DNA of 64,000 nt from positions 1-64,000 of the forward strand of contig NZ_WFLI01000037.1 of assembly GCF_009208555.1 (NCBI RefSeq), given 5' to 3'. A program made the translations under genes and the position numbers. This stretch comes from Janthinobacterium violaceinigrum (lineage in GTDB: Bacteria > Pseudomonadota > Gammaproteobacteria > Burkholderiales > Burkholderiaceae_D). Position 1 is the stretch's first letter, and each line of letters starts with the position of its first letter. Below, one piece after another: positions 53,010 to 60,876 of the stretch. A model generated the notes under the pieces. The model made no database searches and had not been told where the DNA came from. It worked only from the letters and a program-made list of their open reading frames with translations.

Positions 53010-53810
53010 ATGACACTCCCGCAACTGCACTTTGCCCACGCTAACAGTTATCCTGCCGGCACCTACCGCAAGCTGTTCGGCTTGCTGGGCCAGCACTACG
53101 ACGTGCAGGCGCTCGACATGCATGCGCACGACCCCGAATACCCCGTCAGCACGGGCTGGCCCGAGCTGGTGCGCGAGTATATCGACGAGCTGGAGCGCCG
53201 TTATACGGCGCCCGTGATCCTCGTCGGCCATTCGCTGGGCGGCATGCTCAGCGTGATGGTGGCCAAGCAGCGGCCCGACCTGGTGCGCTGCGTGGTCTTG
53301 CTCGATTCGCCCGTGGTGGCGGGCTGGCGCGCCATGCTGGTGCGTCTGGCGCGCAACACGGCGCTGGGCGAGCGGTTTTCCCCTTCGCGCTTTTCCGCCC
53401 GGCGGCGCAAGCTGTGGCCCGATGCGCAAGCCGCGTATGAACACTTTGCCGCCAAGGACATGTTCGCCATCTGGGCACCGCAGGTGTTGCGCGACTACAT
53501 AGACAGCGGCCTGGCGCCGCATCCGGAAGGGGTGCAGCTGCGCTTTACGCGCGAAGTGGAAACGGACGTCTACCGCAGCCTGCCGCACCATATCGGCGAC
53601 CTCGTCAAGGATGGCTTTCCCGTGCCCATCGGCTTTATCGGCGGCACGGAATCGGTGGAATGCCGCCAGGCGGGCTTGACGGCCACGCGCAAGCTGGTCG
53701 GCAAGTTTTTCCGCCAGGTGCCGGGCGGTCATCTGTTTCCCATGGAAAACCCGGAACTGACGGCGCAAGTGGTGCGCGAGATGATCACCTCGCTGTTGGC
53801 TAGACACTAG
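53010..53810 (+). CDS. Alpha/beta-hydrolase
   Basis: A 266-residue alpha/beta-hydrolase fold enzyme. The nucleophile elbow is VGHSLGGMLS (Ser about 75), preceded by LVREYIDELERRY. The oxyanion/cap region carries LLDSPVVAGWRAML, and the terminal catalytic His is in VPGGHLFPMENPE; the acid residue lies near GGTESVECRQ. The family includes esterases and haloperoxidase-like enzymes; the substrate is unknown. It sits between a HAD gene and dcd on the plus strand. Confidence 0.86.
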   Translation: MTLPQLHFAHANSYPAGTYRKLFGLLGQHYDVQALDMHAHDPEYPVSTGWPELVREYIDELERRYTAPVILVGHSLGGMLSVMVAKQRPDLVRCVVLLDSPVVAGWRAMLVRLARNTALGERFSPSRFSARRRKLWPDAQAAYEHFAAKDMFAIWAPQVLRDYIDSGLAPHPEGVQLRFTREVETDVYRSLPHHIGDLVKDGFPVPIGFIGGTESVECRQAGLTATRKLVGKFFRQVPGGHLFPMENPELTAQVVREMITSLLARH

Positions 53811-53943
53811 CCGACTGGCAAGGATTTTCAGCGGGCAAGGGCCAAAAGTGGCGGTTTTTCGCGTAAAATCCTGCCATTCGGGCCGCGCCTGCACCAGGCG
53901 CGCGGCCCCCGCCATTCCGATATTCTAGAAAGATACCCCTGCG

Positions 53944-54513
<570 letters not shown>

Positions 54514-54550
54514 TGGATTGAAGGGTGGGGCGCCAGCCCCCAGCCTCACC

Positions 54551-55774
54551 TCACAGCTGTTTCAGCAGCCACGCTTTCAGCGCGGCTGACGGCTGGTACA
54601 GGGGAACATGGCCGCGCAGCAGGATTTGCGTGCTGCGCCGGTAAGCCGCGCCGTGGATGGCGATGGCGTTTCCTGCCTGGCGCGCCACGATGGTGGTGTC
54701 CAGGATGCCGGCCGGGTTTGCTATGCCGATCTCGATCTCCGCATCGGCCTGCCCGACGGGCGGCACGCCGCGCGCCAGCGCATGCGCCACCGTGCCCGGT
54801 ATCAGGCAGGCCGCCGCCAGGCAGCAGCCGCCCGAGACGGCCAGCGAAGCATGGCCCGCCTGAGGTGTAAAGTACCGTACCGCAATATTTCCCTCTCCCG
54901 TAGCCGCGCCCACGATGCAGAACTTGGGAATGGTTTCGCTGCGTTCCAGTTCTTCCAATGTCATCGGTCCGCCATCGCGCCGCCGCAAGCCCATCAACAG
55001 TCCCGCCCCGCTCCACACCTGGCGGATCGCTTGCATGAAAGCGGGATCCGCCTCCAGTTCCTGTGCCGTTTCCTGCGCCGTCTTGCCGAACTGGCTGGCC
55101 AGTGCGATGACCATGGGCACGGCCACGTCCACGCACGAGACGTCGTAGCCGTGCACCTGGTCTTGCGCCTTGCCTGTCGGTAGTAATTTGCCCGTCTTGG
55201 CGCCTGCGGGTCGCTGCAGGAACAGGTCCACGCGGGGGAAGCTGCCGGGCACGCCGGGAATGCCGGTGGCCGTAAAGCTGCCGTCCAGTTCGCGCACCAT
55301 GCGCGAGGTGGTGATGACGCCCGTGTTGGTGTTGCGGATATCGATGTCGTGCGCGCCGATGGCCAGCGCCTCGATCACGCCGCTGTCCAGTCCCCACAGT
55401 TGCAGGGCGGACGACATATTGCCGCAGTTCACGTTCCAATCGATATTTCCATGCTCGCCGGCCAGCTGCGCCAGGGTGCTGACCAGGCGCGGCTGGCCCG
55501 CGTGCCGTTCCACTTCGGCCAGGAAGACTTTGTTGCTGGTGGGCGCACCCCGTCCCAGGCCCGTGATCTGCCGGTTGCCCGCCTGGCGGCCGGACTGGGG
55601 CACGCCCATCAGGTGGCGCAGCAATTCCTCGCGCAGGGCCAGGTCGGCCGGCACGGACGATGCATGCAGGACCAGGCCCGTCGACGTGCCGCCGCGCATG
55701 TGGTGGACGGGAAACTCGATCACGCCGCAGCGCTGGCGGGGCACGAGGTCGGGCAGGGCGGGCAGCAGGGGCAT
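54551..55774 (-). CDS. PrpF-family isomerase (PrpF/4-oxalomesaconate tautomerase-like)
   Basis: A 407-residue protein of the diaminopimelate-epimerase-like PrpF fold. Family features are HHMRGGTSTGLVLHASSVP near the N-terminus, NVNCGNMSSALQLWGL with the catalytic-type Cys, and VSGGCCLAAACLIPGTVAHAL in the second half. PrpF isomerises 2-methylaconate in the methylcitrate cycle; relatives (GalD) tautomerise 4-oxalomesaconate. No prp or gallate gene is nearby, so the substrate is open. It converges on dcd. The start is as given; the ribosome site is modest. Confidence 0.85.
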   Translation of the reverse strand: MPLLPALPDLVPRQRCGVIEFPVHHMRGGTSTGLVLHASSVPADLALREELLRHLMGVPQSGRQAGNRQITGLGRGAPTSNKVFLAEVERHAGQPRLVSTLAQLAGEHGNIDWNVNCGNMSSALQLWGLDSGVIEALAIGAHDIDIRNTNTGVITTSRMVRELDGSFTATGIPGVPGSFPRVDLFLQRPAGAKTGKLLPTGKAQDQVHGYDVSCVDVAVPMVIALASQFGKTAQETAQELEADPAFMQAIRQVWSGAGLLMGLRRRDGGPMTLEELERSETIPKFCIVGAATGEGNIAVRYFTPQAGHASLAVSGGCCLAAACLIPGTVAHALARGVPPVGQADAEIEIGIANPAGILDTTIVARQAGNAIAIHGAAYRRSTQILLRGHVPLYQPSAALKAWLLKQL

Positions 55775-55859
55775 GGCGATCCGATCAAGGCGTGGCTGGG
55801 GAAGCGCCAGTGTGCCAGTTTTTTGTGCCGAGGAGCAAGAGCGCGTACCGGCAGCGCTC

Positions 55860-55874
55860 TTTACCTGCCTTTAC
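55860..55874. promoter_or_regulatory. CpxR-like box upstream of the FlxA-like gene
   Basis: TTTAC-CTGCC-TTTAC, the reverse complement of GTAAA-N5-GTAAA, ends 67 bp before the FlxA-like ATG. It is the same motif and spacing as the two boxes between the CpxR-like and Spy/CpxP-like genes, including the shared GCY-TTTAC edge. Confidence 0.7.
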
Positions 55875-55941
55875 ACCTACGGCACTACATCGGCGCCCAT
55901 GCCTGCCGTTAACCTTGGTATCGAAACATTCAGGAGGCATC

Positions 55942-56292
55942 ATGGTAGCGGCAATCGGTTCAGGCAGCGTGGTCGGCACGGCCAGCGCGGCGGGGAGCGC
56001 CAGTTCGGGCAGCAGTGCGCAGATCGCGGCGCTGCAAAAACAAATCACGGCGGCGCAAAAGCAGTTGACGGAATCGCAGAAGGGCGAGCAGACGGAGGCG
56101 TCGCAAAAGCTGCAACAGCAGCTGGCGCAGCAGATCCAGGCCTTGCAGGCGCAAATCGCTCAGTTGCAAGCGGCGGCCGCGCAACAGGCGGCGCAGCAAG
56201 ACACGCCTGCGGCCAGCAGCGCCGATACGGCGACGAGTCCGGCCAAATCAAGCTCGTCCACCCTGGGCAGCATCATCGATACGCAGGCCTAA
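55942..56292 (+). CDS. FlxA-like coiled-coil protein, 116 aa
   Basis: Ser/Ala/Gly-rich ends flank a central coiled coil (about 27-85: QIAALQKQITAAQKQLTESQ, then LQQQLAQQIQALQAQIAQLQ). This matches small FlxA-like proteins, whose role is unclear. AGGAGG precedes the ATG. A CpxR-like box lies in its promoter region, and it converges on the sensor kinase gene, so it probably belongs to that system's regulon. Confidence 0.75.
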   Translation: MVAAIGSGSVVGTASAAGSASSGSSAQIAALQKQITAAQKQLTESQKGEQTEASQKLQQQLAQQIQALQAQIAQLQAAAAQQAAQQDTPAASSADTATSPAKSSSSTLGSIIDTQA

Positions 56293-56314
56293 CGAGGTCC
56301 CGGACCCTGCCTGC

Positions 56315-56343
56315 CGCCAGGCTGATGATAGCTCAGCCTGGCG
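56315..56343. terminator. Hairpin overlapping the sensor kinase stop codon
   Basis: CGCCAGGCTGA and TCAGCCTGGCG form a perfect 11-bp stem with a 7-nt loop, including the kinase stop codon. There is no T-run on either side, so it may be a weak or factor-assisted terminator between the converging FlxA-like and kinase genes. Confidence 0.4.
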
Positions 56344-57820
56344 TCTTGACGGGCAACAGCATTTCCACGCACAGCCCGCCACCGCTGCGCAAGCTGGCGC
56401 CGATGCGCCCGCCATGGGCGCTGATCACGTGCTGAGCGATGGCCAGGCCCAGGCCATGGCCGTCCGTGCTGTGCTGGGTATTGCTGGCGCGGAAGAACGG
56501 TTGGAAGATGCGGGCCAGGTCGGCGCTGGCCACGCCGGGCCCCCGGTCCAGCACGGCGATGCGCAGCAGGTCCTGCTTGCCGTCATGCAGGCGCGACAGA
56601 TTCACTTCCACCGTGCCGCCATCGGGGCTGTGCTTGACGGCATTGCGCACCACGTTTTCCACGGCGCGCGCCAGCAGTTCCGGCCTGCCCGTGACGGCGG
56701 CGTCGGCGATGGCCGCGTCGCCCGCCAGGGCGATGTCCACCTGGCGCGCCTTCGCTTCGTAGCGGGCGTCTTCCATAATGTCGTGCAGCAGGTCGGCGAT
56801 GCCGACGTCTTCGCTGAGCGGAGAGCTGGCGCCCGCTTCCAGCCGTGACAGGGTCAGCAGTTCACCGATCAGCTTGTCCATGCGTTCGCTTTCGCGCTCG
56901 ATGCGCTGCATCGAGGCGTCCATCTTGTCCGGCTGCTGGTGCGCCAGGCCGATGGCGGCTTGCAAGCGCGCCAGCGGCGAGCGCAATTCGTGCGACACAT
57001 CGTGCAGCAAGCGCGTCTGGCTATCCATGAGGTTGCGCAAACGGCTGGTCATGCGGTCGAAATCGCGTCCCAGGTCCGTCAATTCATCGCCGCGCTTGCC
57101 GCTGGCATGAAACCGGGGCGCCAGGTCGCCGTGCGAAGCGGCTTCGAACGCTTGCCGCAAGTCGCGGATGGGGCGCGCAAAATACCAGGCCAGCAGGAAG
57201 GAGAACAGCAGGCTGGCGGCGATGGCGGCGGCCAGCGGAATGAAGGTGCGGTAGGGGCTGTCCATGCGGGGGCCGGGCGGCGGCCCGCGCTGGAAATCGG
57301 GGCGGGGCGGCGGCATGCCGGACGCATCGGCACGGGGGCCGCTCATGGCGCGGGGACCGCTCAGGGTGACGGCATTGAGCGTATCGCGCGCGGCGCCTGC
57401 CTCGGCAGTGCGAAAGCGGACGGACGAGGGCAGGAACAGCAGATAGCGCACGCCGTCGCTGCCGCCCACCTCGCGTACCACGGCGTGGGGCAAGCCTTGC
57501 GCCAGCAGCGCGCGCGCCTTGGCCAGTATCGCCGGATGAACCGTGCGGCCCATCAGTTCTTGTCCCTGGGCATCGACGGCAAACACGCGCATGCGTTCCA
57601 TCTTGCCGAGAAATTGCTGCAAGGCCTTGCTGCCGCCCGCTTCCAGGGTGGCGCTGGCCGCTTCGATGGCCATCTGGGCGGGTGGGCTGGTGTCGATGTC
57701 GAGGGCACGCTCCTGCTGCGCGGCGCGGTTTTTCAGCCAGAAGGTGCCGCCGATGCCGATGGTGGCCGTCACTTGCGCGAGCATGATGCACAGAAAAAAC
57801 TTCCAGAACAGACGGCCCAC
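56333..57820 (-). CDS. CpxA-like sensor histidine kinase
   Basis: A 495-residue kinase. Two membrane helices (about 7-28 and 192-213) bracket a periplasmic sensor domain rich in Pro/Gly. HAMP follows (about 214-265), then the phosphoacceptor box LLHDVSHELRSPLARL with His277, N box VVRNAVKHSPDG, G1 DRGPGVAS and G2 GHGLGLAIA. GTG 57820 is the start: GGAG lies 6-7 nt before it, 2 nt past the response-regulator stop, and earlier codons overlap that gene. The operon order regulator-kinase and the Spy/CpxP-like neighbour point to envelope-stress sensing. Confidence 0.93.
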   Translation of the reverse strand: MGRLFWKFFLCIMLAQVTATIGIGGTFWLKNRAAQQERALDIDTSPPAQMAIEAASATLEAGGSKALQQFLGKMERMRVFAVDAQGQELMGRTVHPAILAKARALLAQGLPHAVVREVGGSDGVRYLLFLPSSVRFRTAEAGAARDTLNAVTLSGPRAMSGPRADASGMPPPRPDFQRGPPPGPRMDSPYRTFIPLAAAIAASLLFSFLLAWYFARPIRDLRQAFEAASHGDLAPRFHASGKRGDELTDLGRDFDRMTSRLRNLMDSQTRLLHDVSHELRSPLARLQAAIGLAHQQPDKMDASMQRIERESERMDKLIGELLTLSRLEAGASSPLSEDVGIADLLHDIMEDARYEAKARQVDIALAGDAAIADAAVTGRPELLARAVENVVRNAVKHSPDGGTVEVNLSRLHDGKQDLLRIAVLDRGPGVASADLARIFQPFFRASNTQHSTDGHGLGLAIAQHVISAHGGRIGASLRSGGGLCVEMLLPVKTPG

Positions 57821-57822
57821 GC

Positions 57823-58512
57823 TTACTCCTTGATCAACTGATAGCCGAGACGGTACACGGTCTGCAGGCAGGAACGGCCGTCGGCCAGGCTGCCCAGCTT
57901 GCGGCGCAGGCTGCTCAGGTGCACGTCGATATTGCGGTCGAAGCGTGCCATGGGCCGGCCCAGGCCCAGTTCGGACAATTGATTCTTGCTCACGGGCTTG
58001 CCCGCATGGCGCACCAGCACTTCCAGCAGGTTGAATTCCGTGCTCGTCAGCTCCAGGTGGGCGCCGGCCCAGGAAACGCGGCGTTGCTCGGGCCACATCG
58101 TCAGCTGGCCCACGGTCAGCGGCGCCGGGCCCGCGCCGTCGTGCGGCGCTGCTTGCGCGCGGCGCAGGATGGCGCGGATGCGGGCCGTCAGCTCGCGCGG
58201 CGTGCAGGGCTTGGTGACGTAATCGTCGGCGCCCAGCTCCAGGCCCACGATGCGGTCCGTGTCGTCGCCGCGCGCCGTCAGCATCAGGATGGGCAGGTTG
58301 CTGCCGGCGCGGATGCGGCGCAGGGTTTCCAGGCCATTCATGCGCGGCATCATGACGTCGAGGATGGCGATGGCGTACAGGCCCGTCAGCGCTTCGGCCG
58401 CGCCGCTTTCGCCGTCATGCACGGCGCGCGCGTCGAAACCTTCCTGCGTCAGGTATTCCTGGAACATGCCGACCAGCTCCACGTCGTCATCGATTAACAA
58501 AACCTTGCTCAT
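57823..58512 (-). CDS. CpxR-like response regulator (OmpR family)
   Basis: A 229-residue two-domain regulator. The receiver (MSKVLLIDDDVELVGMFQEYL) has acidic residues 8-10 and phosphoacceptor Asp52 (IAILDVMMPRMNG), with the conserved Lys in GADDYVTKPC. The C-terminal OmpR winged helix (about 135-229) shows ELTSTEFNLLEVLVRHAGKPVSKNQLSE and LGLGRPMARFDRNIDVHLSSLRRKLG. CpxR-like from sequence and from GTAAA-N5-GTAAA boxes upstream. Translation continues straight into the kinase. The ATG at 58512 begins at the conserved N-terminus. Confidence 0.94.
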   Translation of the reverse strand: MSKVLLIDDDVELVGMFQEYLTQEGFDARAVHDGESGAAEALTGLYAIAILDVMMPRMNGLETLRRIRAGSNLPILMLTARGDDTDRIVGLELGADDYVTKPCTPRELTARIRAILRRAQAAPHDGAGPAPLTVGQLTMWPEQRRVSWAGAHLELTSTEFNLLEVLVRHAGKPVSKNQLSELGLGRPMARFDRNIDVHLSSLRRKLGSLADGRSCLQTVYRLGYQLIKE

Positions 58513-58577
58513 GCCTGTGCTTTTTTCGGGTGAATATCGCCCGATGATAGCAGCCAAAGGGGGCTGTTCAGGGCGGT

Positions 58578-58592
58578 TTTACCCGCTTTTAC
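58578..58592. promoter_or_regulatory. CpxR-like box 1 (divergent promoter region)
   Basis: TTTAC-CCGCT-TTTAC, direct repeats 10 bp apart as in the E. coli CpxR consensus (GTAAA-N5-GTAAA on the other strand). It lies 66 bp upstream of the regulator start and 114 bp upstream of the Spy/CpxP-like start. Confidence 0.78.
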
Positions 58593-58621
58593 ATACGTCT
58601 GCTTACATTCGCGCCCCTTCC

Positions 58622-58636
58622 TTTACACGCTTTTAC
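58622..58636. promoter_or_regulatory. CpxR-like box 2 (divergent promoter region)
   Basis: TTTAC-ACGCT-TTTAC, same layout as box 1, 30 bp away (about three helical turns). An additional TTTAC half-site at 58653-58657 lies closer to the Spy/CpxP-like start. Together they suggest cooperative binding and autoregulation. Confidence 0.78.
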
Positions 58637-58705
58637 GCGGCCCTAACGTTGCTTTACACGCCAGACGCCGACAATCAGGGCTGATCGCCACGAAAGGAAA
58701 GCCCG

Positions 58706-59200
58706 ATGAAATACCTGAGTATCGCCGTATCGCTGTTGCTGCTGTCCGCCTGCAGCATGCCGCTGGTCGCACTGGCCCAGCAGACCCCGGCGCCGGACGG
58801 CCCGCCGCCACGCGCCATGGAAGGGCCGCCGCCCGCCTTCGGCCACGGCCCGGGCGGACCCGGCCCGCAAGGCTTGCCGCCCTTCCTGCGCGGCATCGAG
58901 CTGAGCGAGGCGCAGCAGGACAAGGTCTTCGCCGCCACCTATGCCCAGGCACCCTTGCTGCGGGAACAGGAAAAGATCGCCTACAAGGCCCATGCGCAGC
59001 TGCGCGAACTGGCCGCGTCCGGCGCCTACGACGATGCGAAGGCTAGCGCGTTGGCAAGCACGGCGGCGCAAGCCATGGCGGCGATCAGCTTGCAGCAGGC
59101 GCGGCTGGAACAGCAATTGCTGGCCGTGCTGACGCCGGAACAGCGCAAGCAGGCGCAGCAGCGGCGCGACAGCCGTCCCGGCCCGCGCCATCCCCAATAA
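58706..59200 (+). CDS. Spy/CpxP-like periplasmic protein
   Basis: A 164-residue exported protein with signal MKYLSIAVSLLLLSACSMPL, either cleaved at ALA-QQ or a lipoprotein at LLSAC. A Pro/Gly-rich linker (residues about 28-62) leads to a helical domain (LPPFLRGIELSEAQQDKVFA, LLAVLTPEQRKQAQQ). These LTxxQ-like segments are the Spy/CpxP signature of periplasmic chaperones and stress sensors. It is divergent from the CpxR/A-like genes across two CpxR-like boxes, as cpxP is in E. coli. AAAGGAAAG precedes the ATG. Confidence 0.85.
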   Translation: MKYLSIAVSLLLLSACSMPLVALAQQTPAPDGPPPRAMEGPPPAFGHGPGGPGPQGLPPFLRGIELSEAQQDKVFAATYAQAPLLREQEKIAYKAHAQLRELAASGAYDDAKASALASTAAQAMAAISLQQARLEQQLLAVLTPEQRKQAQQRRDSRPGPRHPQ

Positions 59201-59218
59201 GCGACAAGGAGAGCGAGC

Positions 59219-59884
59219 ATGAGCATCAGTGCCTTGAATTCGAACAGCGCCGCCAGCCAGCTGAGCGCGTTCAGCCGCCTGAGCGGCAGCAGCACCGCCG
59301 GCAGCACCGGTAGCACCAGCAGTACCGGCGGCACGCGGCCGCAAAAGCCCGACGATGGTGCGTTTCTCGACGCCATTTCCAGCGCCTTGTCGTCGATCGG
59401 CGTGTCGGTCGACGCCAGCGCCAGCGACGACGCCACGGACAGCACCGGCAGTACGGGTAGCAGCGGCGACGTGGGCCAGGCGTTGGGCGCCTTCCTGCAC
59501 CAGCTGATGGGCAGCCTGCATGCGCAGGGCGGTGGCAGTAACGGCGGGCAAGAGGAGGGCGGCGCGCCCCCGTCGGGACCGCCGCCCGGCGGTGGCGCGC
59601 GCGGAGGCGGTCCCGGCAATATCGAGTCCGAGCTGCAAAGCCTGCTGCAAAAGCTATCCTCGTCCAGCAGCGATGGCAGCGACAGCACGGACAGCAGCGT
59701 GACGGACTTGCAATCCAGCTTTGCCAGCCTGCTTGGCGCGCTGGGCGGCGATGAGGGCAGCACGGGCACGGGCACCAGTAGCAAACTGAGCAGTTTCCTG
59801 CAGGCGCTGTCGGGCAGCCTGGGCGCGGCGAGTGCGGGCGGCAGCCTGTCCGCCAGCGGCAACCTGGTCAATACAACGGCCTGA
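59219..59884 (+). CDS. Ser/Gly-rich low-complexity protein, 221 aa
   Basis: No family recognised. Over half of the residues are Ser, Gly, Ala, Thr or Pro. A short helical core (DGAFLDAISSALSSIGVSVD, VGQALGAFLHQLMGSL, IESELQSLLQKL) recurs between disordered Gly/Ser/Pro stretches. No signal peptide is obvious. It follows the Spy/CpxP-like gene by 18 nt with AAGGAGAG before its ATG, so it should share that promoter. Its composition resembles the FlxA-like protein bracketing the other side of the two-component system. Confidence 0.7.
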   Translation: MSISALNSNSAASQLSAFSRLSGSSTAGSTGSTSSTGGTRPQKPDDGAFLDAISSALSSIGVSVDASASDDATDSTGSTGSSGDVGQALGAFLHQLMGSLHAQGGGSNGGQEEGGAPPSGPPPGGGARGGGPGNIESELQSLLQKLSSSSSDGSDSTDSSVTDLQSSFASLLGALGGDEGSTGTGTSSKLSSFLQALSGSLGAASAGGSLSASGNLVNTTA

Positions 59885-59887
59885 ACC

Positions 59888-60052
59888 ATGGAACGCAAGC
59901 TCGCCCTTGCCGTCAGGAAGGCGCTCGCGCAACGGGCCACGCAGGCACTGTTCCTGTGCGCCAGCCTGAGCCCCGCATTGGCGGGCTTGCCCCACTTGAT
60001 GGAGTATTTATGGAATTACATGATCACGGTCTGGCATCCGACCTCGAAATGA
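59888..60052 (+). CDS. Possible small membrane or leader ORF, 54 aa
   Basis: ATG 59888 opens a 54-codon frame (MERKLALAVRKALAQRATQA...) with a basic N-terminus and a hydrophobic stretch (LFLCASLSPALAGL). It overlaps the dioxygenase start by 43 nt in another frame. No homologue is known to me; it could be a translated leader or a chance frame. Confidence 0.25.
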   Translation: MERKLALAVRKALAQRATQALFLCASLSPALAGLPHLMEYLWNYMITVWHPTSK

Positions 60053-60876
60053 TGGGACGTCAGGCGGCCGAGCGGCGGCAAGTGCTGCGCTGGCTGCTGG
60101 CGGGCGCCGCCGCCGTGCCTTTGGCCAGCTGCGGTGGCGGCACGGACGCCGGCGCCACGGTCGCAGGCAGCGCCGCCGGCACGGGCAGCTCCGGCGCCTC
60201 GGGCGCCATCACGCAGCCGGTAGCGGGCGCCTGCACGGTGATTCCCGAGGAAACAGGGGGACCGTATCCGGCCGATGGCACGAATACGAATGGCGGCAGC
60301 ATCATCAACGTGCTGAACCAGTCGGGCGTGGTGCGCAGCGATATCCGCGCCAGTTTCAATGGCGCCACGGGCGTGGCGGCAGGCGTGCCGCTGACGATCA
60401 AGTTGCAGTTGCTCAACGCCAGCGGCAGTTGCGCCAGCCTGGCCGGCTATGCCGTCTACCTGTGGCATTGCGACCGCGAAGGCCTGTATTCGCTGTATTC
60501 GAGCGGCGTGACGGCGCAGAATTACCTGCGCGGGGTGCAGGAAACGGACAGCGCCGGCAACCTGGCGTTTACGACCATCTTTCCCGGCTGCTACGCGGGG
60601 CGCATGCCGCACGTGCATTTCGAGGTCTATCCCAGCCTGGCCAAGGCGGCCAGCGCCGCGAACCGCATCAAGACCTCGCAGTTCACGTTCCCGATGGCAA
60701 CGTTAAACGAGGCCTACACGGCCAGCGGCTACACGGCCAGCGTGCGCAACCTGGCGCAGCTCAGCTACGCCACCGACAATGTGTTCAGCGACGGCACCAG
60801 CCTGCAGATGGCCACGGTGACGGGCAACGCCGCGGATGGCTACGTCGTCACCCTGGTGGTCGCCGTGAATGGTTAA
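60010..60876 (+). CDS. Intradiol ring-cleavage dioxygenase-like lipoprotein/Tat protein
   Basis: A 288-residue exported protein. The N-terminus has twin arginines (ERRQVLRWLLAGAAAVPLASC) ending in a lipobox-like Cys. The catalytic fold of protocatechuate/catechol intradiol dioxygenases follows: IPEETGGPYPADGTNTNGG, the first iron Tyr region VYLWHCDREGLYSLY, then FPGCYAGRMPHVHFEVYP with Tyr and two His ligands. Exported members of this family are known; aromatic substrate unknown. GGAG decides the ATG at 60010. Its stop overlaps the convergent DUF1501 gene stop. Confidence 0.86.
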   Translation: MELHDHGLASDLEMMGRQAAERRQVLRWLLAGAAAVPLASCGGGTDAGATVAGSAAGTGSSGASGAITQPVAGACTVIPEETGGPYPADGTNTNGGSIINVLNQSGVVRSDIRASFNGATGVAAGVPLTIKLQLLNASGSCASLAGYAVYLWHCDREGLYSLYSSGVTAQNYLRGVQETDSAGNLAFTTIFPGCYAGRMPHVHFEVYPSLAKAASAANRIKTSQFTFPMATLNEAYTASGYTASVRNLAQLSYATDNVFSDGTSLQMATVTGNAADGYVVTLVVAVNG

